Of a DNA stretch of 64,000 bases, positions 48,358 to 58,644 are shown one piece after another. Where the stretch lies: the NCBI GenBank assembly GCA_037953625.1, contig CM075649.1, forward strand, positions 89,595,290 to 89,659,289, read 5' to 3'. This DNA is from Crotalaria pallida (taxonomy: Eukaryota > Streptophyta > Magnoliopsida > Fabales > Fabaceae). The stretch's first letter is position 1, and every line of letters starts with the position of its first letter. Both the position numbers and the translations under genes were made by a program. The notes beneath the pieces were generated by a model that was not told where the DNA came from, ran no database searches, and saw only the letters and a list, made by a program, of their open reading frames with translations.

Positions 48358-49480
48358 CTTTCCTAGTCCTAGTTAAACACAACCACCTTTCAGGCCCAAA
48401 AGAGGCCCACTTGCACATAACAACTTCCCCTATAAGTATCACCATGCTATAGGGGCTAAGGTATGTTCTCTCAACACTACTCTTAAAGAACTACAAGTGC
48501 CTTGATTCCCTTTTCACTAGGGATACGTAGGAACAGGGTCACCCTCATCAGGTACTACAACCCACCAAACACATCGTGGTGTATTCAGTAATATTGGAAC
48601 ACTACAAACAGGGAAAGAAACATAATCGAGGTAAAAGGGTTTAGTATTACACATGGCTACATCTCCTCCAATATCCTCCAAAAACCTAGATCGAAAGCGA
48701 ATGGGACGTACAGGTGCTTTAACCCGTGCAGGTCTAGAAGCCGAGAAACAATGCTGTAACCACCACACGTGGCCAGCCGCAATGATAACAGTAATATTTT
48801 ACAATATCGGAATATCGTACCACGATATTACAGGGCCCCTAAACCATTAGACAGTTAGCATCGTTCAGGTTACCTCCACTGTTCTGAAATTTATCAAGGG
48901 GGCGTCAACACTTTTCTAGTTCGTGATGCGATACACGCTGCGATCCACCGGGTCCTAAGGCCCCCAATCACATATAGATTCGTCCCGCCTTGGAAAGTGC
49001 TCAAGGCTTCTTGACGTTTCACCATCCTTGCCCCCCTATCACAATTGCTCGCTTGAGTACCCGTAGGTGACGCAAGGTAACCTTCCTCTCCACTACTCCA
49101 TACTCATCTCACAGAGTAAGGAAACAAAATGTCATTTAAGTTATATTAATAATAGGGGGGTTTTGGTTGACCCATTTTAAGTCGCGCTTCTAACGGGCTT
49201 CGACCTTAGTTAACTCTTAGAAATTTTCTCTTCATCCCCAACAAATCCGCGTATAGTGGAATTCGAATAGGTCTCGTCATCGTCGGCACATCGTTCGAAT
49301 CGTGCAAGTAGGGAAAACTTCCATTAATCTCGTATGCCCAAGGCATCTTCACTTTATGGGTAAAAATCTCGAATCGCATTAATGTTTTATGAACTGTGCC
49401 TTACTATGTAAGGACTTGTGACGACCTCGTATGATGTCTTCAAAGTCTTCATCCCCAAAACATAGAGGGATGCTCTTTCC
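48358..49480 (-). repeat. Decayed relative of the 6.6-kb LTR
   Basis: From about 48640 to 49400 the order of phrases follows that at about 1400-2130 in the same orientation (ATATCC...CGAAAGC, ATCAAGGGGGCG / CTCAAGGGGGCG, CTTGACG, CCTCTCCACTAC, GCGCTTCTAACGGGC), at perhaps 60-70% identity by eye. The first five bases are the right duplication of A. Element A therefore probably inserted into an older copy of this repeat. Confidence 0.6.
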
Positions 49481-50330
49481 AGTCTTTTTCTAAGAGGACT
49501 TAATTGACATATATTTTTTGGTCGGTCGCTTTTCCCCACCACTTTCAAATCCACCAGCGATGGTCGTCACATGAAAGTCATTTGGCGATGCATCTGCGTT
49601 TACCAAGTTAACCTTTTGTGCAGGATTTGCATTGTCCAAGCCATTTTGGCTCTTGGTGGTGATGATCCAGTGGAAAGGAAGCAATGTAACACTTATTTAT
49701 AGTGTTGCCTTTGCCCAAATGGTATTGTTTTTCCCTCTTTTACCTGTTGGGTAATGGTACTTTTCACTTTATCTACTGAGTATTTCTTTTTTATTAGGTG
49801 CTTTTTATTTCTTTCTCCATATTTGGCATTGGCAGTAATGGTACATAAAGAAGGTAGTGCAAGCCATACTATTTTCATCATTTGGTGGGAATGACCAACG
49901 TGAGGTATGCAAATATTCCATCCTTAGGGCTTGTTGCACAAGCCATGGGAGAGCAGGGAAAGCTAGCCACATTCTCTTCTGCTCCGATCGCCCTTTGTTT
50001 TTCTAGGTGTGTTATGCCTGGGCGTCGCTCTTTGTGAAGGAGGCGCTTAAGACTGGTGGTATTTTGAGTAAAGTAACATTTTTTGTTTGAGTATACTTGT
50101 TCGCATAATTTATTGGGCTTTTTGGTGAGGATTGGGCCTGATTCTGTTGTTGTTTTTTTTAGGGTATAAACAAACATATGGTCCACCACCACGATAACAT
50201 AACCCTATCCACAAATACCACAGTTTGAATCTCCTAAACCTTAAAAATAATGTAGAAGAGACGTAATTTTTACGCATGAAATGTACGTACAACACAATGT
50301 TTTTTTTAAACGTTACAACACAATAAAACT
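49481..50330 (-). other. Unidentified decayed sequence with overlapping minus-strand ORFs
   Basis: Minus-strand ORFs of 64, 62 and 104 codons (49490-49684, 49693-49881, 49878-50192) overlap or adjoin in different frames, which looks like one former reading frame broken by indels. No domain is recognised, so function is unknown. Confidence 0.3.
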
Positions 50331-51358
50331 AAAGTTTAACTGGAAATCAATTTAAAGAAAGGTTTTCATTTACCATGTACTCCAACAATAGTATAATTAT
50401 TCATGTGAACAAATTGAATAATTGAATTAATTCACTGTCTTTATCATGTGTTAGATGTATTCATATAGGACAGTGGAGATATCGCAAGTTACTTTGCGGA
50501 ATTGATGTGTCAATACTCATCATAGGAACTTTACGTTTCTTTTATGATCAAAGACACCCTATACATGAAGGAAAATAATGCTCAAAATCGTCAATCGAAT
50601 AAAATTAAAAGAAATACTATGCCGTTAATCAATGTAAATCAATAATAAAATAAAATAAATAAAAAATAGTAAAAAAATTCAGTTATTAATTGTTAGTGTA
50701 AATTATATAGAACTTTCATTTCAATTTCTAATTGTTGTTTGTTTTCTTAACCAGAGTTCAAAAATTAATCAACGAATAAAAGTACAGAGAGGAGGGGAAA
50801 AGAAAATGAAACTGAACTTTAGTCATCCTATTTTTCAGTAAAAGGTGAACATGCATCACTATGAATGATTACCTTGCACTTTCAGTTGTACTATTGCATT
50901 GCGTACTGGTTACGAAAGTAGAAGAAGAGAAAACGAAAAAAGCAATCTTGAATGAGTTTTAGCCATGACACCTATGCACGTTAAGTTTGTCCATGCTACG
51001 CGTGAAGGGCAACAAAGACTGCACAGTTCTTGTGCTTTCCCACAAAGACCACCTTTTTCAAGTTTCACACAACCACTATTTTACCGTTATCTTTTTATTA
51101 TATATTATCTAACAAACATAACAAGCAGCATGCCATTTTTGTTTTCTTTATTTAACTTATTTAATTTATCTTTATTTTCTATTTGATAGAAAAAAAGAAA
51201 AACATAGAGAGCCACGTTATCATCAATTCCTAGGCACGTCCTTTTCACACACTACTTTACCAACCGTAACGTCTCCTTCTATCTGAAAGAAAAAACTAGC
51301 TTATCACATTCACCTTGCCAACCCAGTCACAAGACTAACGTGCTATCCCCCCTCAATA
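50331..51358. other. AT-rich upstream region of the LBD gene
   Basis: No gene or repeat is recognised. It is likely to hold the distal promoter of the LBD gene. Confidence 0.5.
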
Positions 51359-51362
51359 ATTC

Positions 51363-51374
51363 ATATATATATAA
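51363..51374 (+). promoter_or_regulatory. TATA box of the LBD gene
   Basis: ATATATATATAAC lies 60-70 bases before the ATG, followed by a CA/CT-rich leader (ACATCTATCTCATCAGCTC) typical of plant 5' UTRs. Confidence 0.65.
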
Positions 51375-51434
51375 CACCCAACCCAACACAACATCTATCT
51401 CATCAGCTCTCTTCTTATCTCATAATCTACAAAC

Positions 51435-51809
51435 ATGGCTGATCAACCTCAAGGTTATGGCACTTCTTCTGGAACAGGGTGCAAAGGCACTCATGTTGCA
51501 AGGCGTGCCACTATGGTAGCTCAGTCGCAAGAGACAATGGCAGAATCGCCTTGTGGTGCTTGCAAGTTTATGAAGAGGAAGTGCGTCGCTGGTTGCATCT
51601 TTGCACCCCACTTTGGTGTAGACCAGGGTGCATCCAAGTTTGCAGTTGTGCACAAGGTGTTTGGTGCTAGCAATTTCTCCAAGCTCTTGTCGTATGTTCC
51701 TGAGAGCCGCCGATCTGAAGCAGTGGCAACTATATTTTATGAGGCTCAGGCAAGGCTGGCTGATCCGGTTTATGGCTGTGTGTCCTCCATTTTTGCTTTG
51801 CAAAAACAG
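51435..51809 (+). CDS. LOB-domain (LBD/ASL) transcription factor, exon 1
   Basis: Codes for residues 1-125, from MADQPQGYGTSSGTG. The LOB domain is clear. The C-block zinc-like motif CX2CX6CX3C has Cys at residues 40, 43, 50 and 54 (CGACKFMKRKCVAGC). The GAS block spans about 69-114 (VHKVFGASNFSKLL, EAQARLADPVYGC). The start of a leucine-zipper-like segment follows. LBD proteins are plant-specific nuclear DNA-binding factors acting in lateral organ and root development; the zipper makes this class I. KFMKRKC is a variant of the usual KFLRRKC. The ATG chosen is the first in the leader. The donor CAG|GTTCAT ends the exon in phase 0. The exact paralogue cannot be named from sequence alone. Confidence 0.95.
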
Positions 51810-52384
51810 GTTCATTAGAATATATCTCTACTCCAGTTTTCAGCTTCTATTTACTCTTTCGTAAACATAAATTAATGGTAACGACTTATTAATGCACATG
51901 CTTTTTACTTTGTTATTAAAACGTGGAATGTGATAAGTTGTTGACCCTTTTAAACCTTTCCATACGAGGTTTGTACCAAATAGCTCCAAGCATCACTCGT
52001 GCACAAAAAGATCGGTTACTTTTAAAACCATTTTCAATAGTGCCATGCTAGAAAAAATCCTGCCTTGACTAATTTGTTTTTCCCACTTTCTAATACAACC
52101 TAATGTTATGTTTGAATGAATGGAATACATTGAAATGAAAATATTTTAATTAAATGAAATGAAAAACAAACGATCCCACCCCCAACCTTTTCTATTTATA
52201 CTCCATTCCATCCCTTTACTAACCTCTTTAAGGGAAATATGTTATATATTTTTTCATCCAAGTGGTTTAGATCATGTTATTAGTGTATGTATGATATTGT
52301 GTAAAATAGGTGCTGATGAAATATATCAAAAGATAAGATATAAAAGGGATTTTGTATGTCCAAATTACTCTAAGTTTATGGACA

Positions 52385-52480
52385 AGTGGGTGTAGCCCAC
52401 ATGGTCATGTACCAAGTCTTAAGGCTCGAGAGTTGGAAGTCTTGGGTTCGATCTCAGGCACCACAATTTGGTGGAATTAA
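52385..52480 (+). mobile_element. tRNA-derived SINE-like head in the LBD intron
   Basis: GTGGGTGTAGCCCACATGG resembles an RNA polymerase III A box (TRGC...GG), and GGTTCGATCTC at 52445-52455 a B box, about 55 nt apart as in tRNAs. The 3' part is hidden by the adjoining MITE. It does not fold into a convincing functional tRNA. Confidence 0.45.
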
Positions 52481-52484
52481 TTTC

Positions 52485-52742
52485 GAGTAATTGGTCAGAT
52501 TGGTCCCTGACTTTGTAAGCATCGGTCAAGTTAGTCCCTGACTTGATCAAAATAGCAATTTAGTCCCTAAGAAAGGAGAACGTCGATCACTATCGCAGGG
52601 ATGTATTTGCTTTAAATGGGATAAAGACAGGGACTTATGTGAATTAAAATGCTATCTCAGGGACTAAAGTGCTATTTCGATAAAGTTAGGGACTAACTTG
52701 ACCGATGCCTACAAAGTCAGGGACCAATCTGACCAATTACTC
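52485..52742. mobile_element. 258-bp Mutator-type MITE in the LBD intron
   Basis: The ends are GAGTAATTGGTCAGATTGG and its reverse complement. The terminal inverted repeat extends about 60 bp. The flanks are ATTAATTTC (52476-52484) and ATTTAATTTC (52743-52752), a 9-10-bp duplication with one T difference. The termini resemble those of the foldback element at 21715 (both have GAGT, GTCAG, GGTCCCTGA). Confidence 0.82.
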
Positions 52743-52930
52743 ATTTAATTTCCCTTCCCCTATCCCCGTAAAACAAAAAACTAAAACATACTTTACCTAT
52801 AAAAAAAAACTCTAAAGCTTATCGCATCCCTCGTTTTAATTTCTTTATATAGTTAAAAGCAGAATAAATTGGGGTATGAACTATAGAATTTTATTCAACA
52901 ATGAATAACTCTTTCTTTTTCTACATTCAG

Positions 52931-53275
52931 GTTGCATCTTTGCAAGCAGAGATCGTTATGACTCAAACTCAGCTAACAACTAACAGGTTTGTGTATGCAA
53001 CTGCTCTGCAGAACACACAACAGCTTCCACTACAGCAGCCAAACATGAACATGGTAATGCAGCCACCATACTCCAACAATTCATCTGCATCCATCAATTT
53101 TATGAACATGAGGAACTTCAACCCTGGTTTTGGCCTTGCAACGGGAACAGGACCCTCATCACAAAGCTTGGAGCCTCTTCAACTCTCGCTGGTTTCCCAG
53201 TATGAGGAAGAGGATGAAGAAGAAAGCAAGATACCGCAAATCTTCAACCATGACATTGGGCCTCACGGCCATTGA
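52931..53275 (+). CDS. LOB-domain (LBD/ASL) transcription factor, exon 2
   Basis: Codes for residues 126-239 and ends TGA at 53273-53275. It completes the zipper: L122, L129, I133 and L140 fit LX6LX3LX6L with Ile at the third place. The rest is an Asn/Gln-rich tail with NMNMVMQPPY, then a SLEPLQLSL segment and a strongly acidic run (EEEDEEES) near the end, a plausible activation region (inference). Total length 239 residues is normal for the family. No stop or frameshift is present, so the gene looks intact. Confidence 0.93.
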   Translation, partial: VASLQAEIVMTQTQLTTNRFVYATALQNTQQLPLQQPNMNMVMQPPYSNNSSASINFMNMRNFNPGFGLATGTGPSSQSLEPLQLSLVSQYEEEDEEESKIPQIFNHDIGPHGH

Positions 53276-53399
53276 GTTTCCATTTCTTGTTTACTTTGCT
53301 ATAACATCGTCAATCTCTTTATCATATGTTTACTTTATCATATGTTGTGGCTATGATCCTTTCGCTTAATCCTATATTTTGTCAATGATCCTTTCACCT

Positions 53400-53405
53400 A
53401 ATAAA
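53400..53405 (+). terminator. Poly(A) signal candidate of the LBD gene
   Basis: AATAAA, 125 nt after the stop codon. Confidence 0.55.
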
Positions 53406-53913
53406 ATGTTTTGATGATGATCCTATCATTTTATCCTTAATTTTTCATCTTGTTAATCATGAAACTTTAATTTCTTTACCTGCATTTGAAAATTGTTTTA
53501 ATGAGGAAATAAAACTCAACAAGCATGCTTTCCAAGGAAAGAGAAGAAAGTTTTTTAGGCAAGTCCATGTTGGGTATCGTATTGATTCATTATATTAATG
53601 TTTCACAAATCACGTCAGTACCTACCACCCAAAATACAACACCCAAGAAGTCAAAACTTATACTACGCCACCTTCCTCTGATACACCTCATGATATGGAT
53701 TGGAATATACAACATTTAGAGTGCTAATAATTTCCTAGTCCTAAATCCTAGTGTCAGACTATTAAATGAACTTAGAGAAGTCTTCTAACAAAGACAAAAT
53801 GGAACCTCAAACCCAATTTAAGCTTTCTTAAATTAGACTATTTGAAGAAATTCAATCATATCTCGTACAATTATTTCACCACATATGGTTAACCACCCAA
53901 AATACACAAGGAA
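53406..53913. other. Intergenic, nothing recognised
   Basis: AT-rich, with no ORF of interest and no repeat seen. Confidence 0.5.
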
Positions 53914-54318
53914 AATAGGTTGGACTAAGATATTCCATTGAATATAGATTGATGAATAAAGTTGTCAGGGCTACAACCTGACCAGTGTCAATTGAATGAA
54001 GCCAATATCCATGGCTTAAATCATAACACATGTAGACATGAGTACTTACTAGTTGACCGGACACACCCCACCTATTACGAGAATTTATTTAACAAACCAA
54101 ATATAATTCGATGACTACAAAAAATACAAAAAAAAAAACTATAGGCTGGACTAAGATATTCTACTAAATATAGATCAATGATTGAAGTTGTCAGGGCTAC
54201 AACCTGACCAGTATCAATTGAATGAAGCCAATATTCATGTCTTAAGTCATAACACATACAGACATGACTAGTTACTAGTTAACTGGACACACCCACCTAT
54301 TACGAGGATATATTCAAC
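53914..54318. repeat. Two 170-bp direct repeats with about 55-bp spacer
   Basis: Copy 1 is about 53914-54084 and copy 2 about 54139-54312. Shared phrases include GACTAAGATATTC, GTTGTCAGGGCTACAACCTG and CACCTATTACGAG. Identity is about 85% by eye. The spacer holds an A-rich run. Confidence 0.88.
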
Positions 54319-55217
54319 TGACTGCTACTGGTTTGCAATGCTTGTTATGAAATATTTTTAAATTTATAAAAAAAAAGTACCCTGTCTTAATCTCAGTCAC
54401 AATCTCATGAAAACAACAATCAAACGCAAGCTACATCCATAAACAAAAATATGTTTTAAGTGTCTTCTGAGGGCAATGTTCCAAAGCAAGAAGAGCTGTC
54501 GTAAAAGCATGGCAAACCATTAGCCCGTTTCTAAATTTCTCCGTAGCTAAAATTAAATTCTTCATCTTCTTGGATATCTTTCAAAGCAAAGAAGCAAAGG
54601 TGGGGGAACAAAGATCCTAAACTTCTAACTAGCTTTGTGCTTAAATTACCACCATCACATGAATGATTAACAAAATGTGCAACATTTCCTATTTTTTAAG
54701 CATCAATGCTTAATCTCAAGCCTTACAAGATGGAAGATACTCCCTTACAACGAAAAGGGCGAAAGAGAAATGTCCATTCAATGCAAGTTCATTATAATAT
54801 CGATGTCTCGTTTTTGCTTCCTTTGTCATCAAGAGTTCACCTTTTTGTAACATGAAACCATTTATTAATTATGTGTGTACGTGTATGGGGATTTATAAAG
54901 AAAAAAACCTATTGTACCGAAAATATGAAAAAATGTCATGCTTGCGAACAAGAGTAAAAGAATCAAGAAATTACCAATGACAATCACAGTAGCAAACGCT
55001 AAAGGGATAACTTCTACCAATCTTTATAACATTCTGTTTTTTAATGAGATGGTCAATGCAAAAGAACTATACAAAACCTTGACCTATCCAACTCCAAAAT
55101 ACAAATATATACATGTAGATAACTCAAAGCAGGTCCATCAACTCAGTTTTTGTAGCAAAGTCCCATACACACATGACATCTACCAGGAACAAACCCTCAC
55201 GGATCTCCCAACATCCA
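54319..55217. other. Intergenic, nothing recognised
   Basis: AT-rich sequence. A plus-strand ORF of 96 codons (54938-55228) has no domain character and is probably chance. Confidence 0.4.
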
Positions 55218-55694
55218 CTAACTCCTAATAGACTGAATCGTCTGATAGCTACCCTCAACAGCTGCCCGATCCACGTACTCGATAGGATCCTCCTTCTCCT
55301 TCTCCTCCTCGTCCATATGAGGTTGTGCCCTGTCACTAGGCACATGGTCAGGTGATGGTGCAAGCCTGACTGTACGAGATGGACCAAGACGAGAAGTGTC
55401 CTCTGGTATCACTCTCTCAAACGAGGTACGAGAACAAGTAGGTGGACAAAAACGAAAACGTGAGGATCTGCGCACAGGTGGGGGTGGAGTACCGTGACGA
55501 AATGTATAAGCCGGGGGTACGTGCTGGGTATAAATCATGGGTATACGAAACCTATGGGGTCGCATACGAGATAGAGGGTTAGGGTGGCGAAAGATCAGTT
55601 CCACCTCTCCCTTGAACCTAACTCGATGCTCCTCATACTCCCATACACTGCTCTGTGGGCGCATCTCAATGCATGCTAAGTATCGGGCCATCAC
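55218..55694 (-). CDS. Unidentified ORF of 158 codons
   Basis: It starts MMARYLACIEMRPQSS and has an Arg/Pro-rich middle (HGTPPPPVRRSSRFRF) and an acidic stretch (MDEEEKEKEDPIEY) before an alcohol-rich end. I do not recognise the family. Its ATG lies about 35 bases outside the predicted LTR of element F, so it may be the tail of an older transposon or an unknown gene. The mixed basic/acidic composition and full-length openness favour real or recent coding use. Confidence 0.4.
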   Translation of the reverse strand: MMARYLACIEMRPQSSVWEYEEHRVRFKGEVELIFRHPNPLSRMRPHRFRIPMIYTQHVPPAYTFRHGTPPPPVRRSSRFRFCPPTCSRTSFERVIPEDTSRLGPSRTVRLAPSPDHVPSDRAQPHMDEEEKEKEDPIEYVDRAAVEGSYQTIQSIRS

Positions 55695-55729
55695 CTAACA
55701 ACAAGTTAGGGTGATTTGGGTCCAATATA

Positions 55730-57104
55730 TGATGTTTTAGAGCATTAATTATCTCCCTTTTGCTATGGTTTTGGCTTGTTTCTTAGCTGATTTAGGTAGA
55801 TTAGTTGAGTTTTTAGTTAGTCTAGGTAAATTATGATCCTGGAACATTTTCATCTGTTTTGGGTTTGATTTCAGGTATTTTGAAGCTTTATGTGATGAAT
55901 TATGGAATGGAAAGGAGTTTTGAAGGCCTTGAGATTTGAGTCAAAATGGAGAAAAAGCGAGTGCTGAGCAAGTGATCCACGGCCAGGCGCATGTTAATCA
56001 AGCCTAGGCGCTTGGTGGTCAAAAGTCCAAGAACAAGGGTTCAAATTACTAAAATCAATTGTGAAAAAAGCTACCAAATCAGGTAGGTCTGTGCCTAGGC
56101 ACTCGAGCAACGTGCATAATTGGCAAATCAGACCTGATAGTCGCGCCTAGACGTGGGTGACTCGCGCCTAGGCGCACGTGCAGCGAGTTTATGGGATTTT
56201 TGATAAGATTTGATAGATTTGTTTCAGGATTAATTTTTAATATTTGAATTAGGTTTTCGAAATAGAATAGAGTGTGGAGAAAGGAGGATTACATAGTTTT
56301 TGAGAGAGATTTTAGAGGAAGAAGAGGATTGAAGATCAAGAGCGGAGGAATCCGGCTTGATGATTGAAGATCTATTGGGAATTTCAGGTTGCCTATGATC
56401 ATGAATTCCTTCTATGTTTTTCTTATTTCAATATGAGTAACTAAAACCCTCAGTTAGGAACATGGTGGATTTGTATGGATTCTAATTAGTTTATGAAGTT
56501 ATGAATTGATGTTTTTCATTTAAATATATTGTTTGGTTGTGTTTTAATTACAATTCATGAACCTGATCAATTTATGTTTTGTTTTGGATCTCTATTTCAA
56601 CAAGAGAAATCTGAGGATTATAATAGGTCGTTCAATCAAACATTATAACCACCTAATGTGTAGAGATACAGTTAGGGCATATATGACTTTATTATTCAAG
56701 TGTTGTTTGTTACTTTAATCATTAATTGCTTAAGGAATTAAGGGTTGTGATTAGGTAAGAAGCGTAATTTCGTAGAGAAATCAATTTTTTACTACCTCTG
56801 GGATGTCGTGGATTTAATGAAAAACAGAGATTCATAACTAGTAACTTTGGTCCTGCAATGAAATCACGTTCCTAACGCTTTTCCTATTTATCTCACAAAC
56901 ATCATTTATTTTCTGTTTTGTTATTTATTTTAGTTTTCCAATTAATAAAAAAACCCAAAAATATAATTTAATTTTCAAGTATCATTAGAAATTATAATAA
57001 GGTGAAATTTATTGAAAGCAATTTGCAATCCTCGTGCGAACGATGATTTTTCTTCTACTTTATTACTTTTGTACGATCTGGTATACTTGCTAGGAAGTCC
57101 AACA
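55730..57104 (+). repeat. Probable 5' LTR of element F
   Basis: It starts TGATGTTTTAGAGC and ends CCAACA just before a tRNA-Asp-like primer site. The partner LTR is outside the window, so the left boundary is tentative. It contains several GCGCCTAGGCGC-like palindromes at about 55984-56180. Confidence 0.55.
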
Positions 57105-57111
57105 AGTTTTT

Positions 57112-57130
57112 TGTGCCGTTGTCGGGGATT
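57112..57130 (+). promoter_or_regulatory. Primer binding site of F (degenerate tRNA-Asp)
   Basis: TGTGCCGTTGTCGGGGATT matches the tRNA-Asp site of element A with two changes. Confidence 0.75.
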
Positions 57131-57310
57131 GAAATTCGATTTCAATAATTTTCGGTACTTATGTATAGTTATTTAGTGAAATTTATTTTATTTGTGTTAT
57201 CTCAACAGGTGCTGCTGACCCTTTTTCTTTTTATGCACTTGTCTCCCTTAGGTAAGAAGGAGAAGAAGAGGAAGCAAAAGCAGATTGAGAAGAAGAAACA
57301 ACCCAGAAGA

Positions 57311-58300
57311 ATGGGTGAAAAGGAGGAAGTTAAACAAAGAACTCTTGCAGACTATGCAAAAATTAGCATGGATGCATGTGCAACTAGCATCATCCGACCT
57401 GTTATTGATGCACCACACGTCGCAATTGATCCACAATACATTTACTTGATTCAGAAGGATCAATTTGGAGGTAGTCCGCAAGAAGATCCAATGGAGCACA
57501 TTGCCAATTTTCTTAGCATGTTGGATTTCTTCAATATAGAGGGTGCCTCCGCAGAAGCCATCCGGATGAGATTGTTTCCAGTATCTCTGAGAGATAAAGC
57601 AAAGAGCTGGATTATCAAACAACCAGTAGGGAGTTTGTCTTCACGGGATGTGCTTGTACATAAATTTTACGACAAGTATCTTCCATTAGTTGATCGGGCT
57701 AAGGCAAGAAAAAGCATCAACTCATTTTCACAACAAGAAGATGAACCCTTACATGAAGCCTGGGAGAGATATGACCCGCTGTTGAAGAAGTGTCCAACTC
57801 ACGGAATACCAGAATATATGCAAATCCAAATTTTTTAGGATGGACTGTAACAATCTGACAAGGACATGATAGATGTAGCAGCTGGTGGATCTTTAGCTAG
57901 AAAGAAGACCATTGAAGGGGCCAGAGATATCATTGAGAAAATGGTAGAAAATAGCATCCAGGCAGAACCAGAGAGGACAACTAAGAAAGATGATTCCTCA
58001 CATGTTCAGACCCTCATCTTGCAAAACAAAATGATGCAAAAGCAGATAGCAACATTGACCAAGAAATTGAGTCTAGTTAAGATGGCAATACCTGTCTCCA
58101 AATTCTGTGGAAGCGAATCTGCTTTTGCTGGGACAACAACTAGGCTCAATGAGGGGCAAACAATTATTTTGGTGAAGGCTAGAAGAGGACTCCGGTCCAT
58201 CACATTCACAATTAAAGATACAAAGGATACCCAAATTCTTCATGGGTTGATCCTGCACCTAATCCTCCACCAGAGAAGCAACTATGGGAGATATCAGTAG
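57311..58300 (+). pseudogene. Gag of element F
   Basis: The ATG at 57311 (MGEKEEVKQRTLADYAK) is preferred over the upstream ATG at 57161, which lies in a hydrophobic, non-Gag stretch. The Gag domain is recognisable (DPMEHIANFLSMLDFF, RLFPVSLRDKAKSWI, FYDKYLPL...RKSINSFSQQEDEPLHEAWERY). Stops TAG at 57836-57838 and TAA about four codons later fall in the otherwise continuous frame, which goes on with MIDVAAGGSLARKKTIEGA. No zinc knuckle was found. Confidence 0.85.
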
Positions 58301-58644
58301 AGAAGCTGGCTCTGTCAACTGGCTCGTTTGCGGAAGAAGTTTGAACATGTTTGAGCAACCAGGGAGCTAGTATTATCAACTTGAAAAATAAGGTAGAGCA
58401 GATGTCTAAGTAGCTATCAGAGATTCATTCAGGACACACTCCCAGCAGTGCCAGTGATTGCCAAGACATTACTCTTCAAAGTGGCAAAGCTTATGATTAG
58501 CCACATCAGAAGAGTGATGAGGTGGCAATTGAGCAAAAAGAAGAACCCAAGCAAAAACCTGAAGAAGAGAGTCCTGTAGTGAAACTAGTTGAAGCTGAAG
58601 TGCAAAAACCACAAGTGCTTTCATGAGTACCATTTCCTCAGCGA
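58301..58644 (+). pseudogene. Broken Gag-protease linker of element F
   Basis: Reading frame traces with several stops, including an ITLQSGKAYD phrase typical of the Athila linker (usually LRSGK). A frameshift separates it from the Gag above; another frame leads to the protease below. Confidence 0.6.

Larger units (their letters stand above)
51810..52930 (+). other. Intron of the LBD gene
   Basis: GT at 51810 and TTCAG at 52926-52930. The two exons join in phase 0 and restore the zipper. The 1.12-kb intron is enlarged by a SINE-like piece and a Mutator-type MITE. Confidence 0.93.

Noticed and set aside
52385..52480. A functional tRNA gene
   Set aside because: Box-like motifs exist, but I could not fold a proper acceptor stem or anticodon arm. 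A SINE head fits better.
54938..55228. A 96-codon plus-strand ORF
   Set aside because: Asn/Thr/Lys-biased chance ORF in AT-rich DNA that overlaps the end of the better minus-strand ORF.
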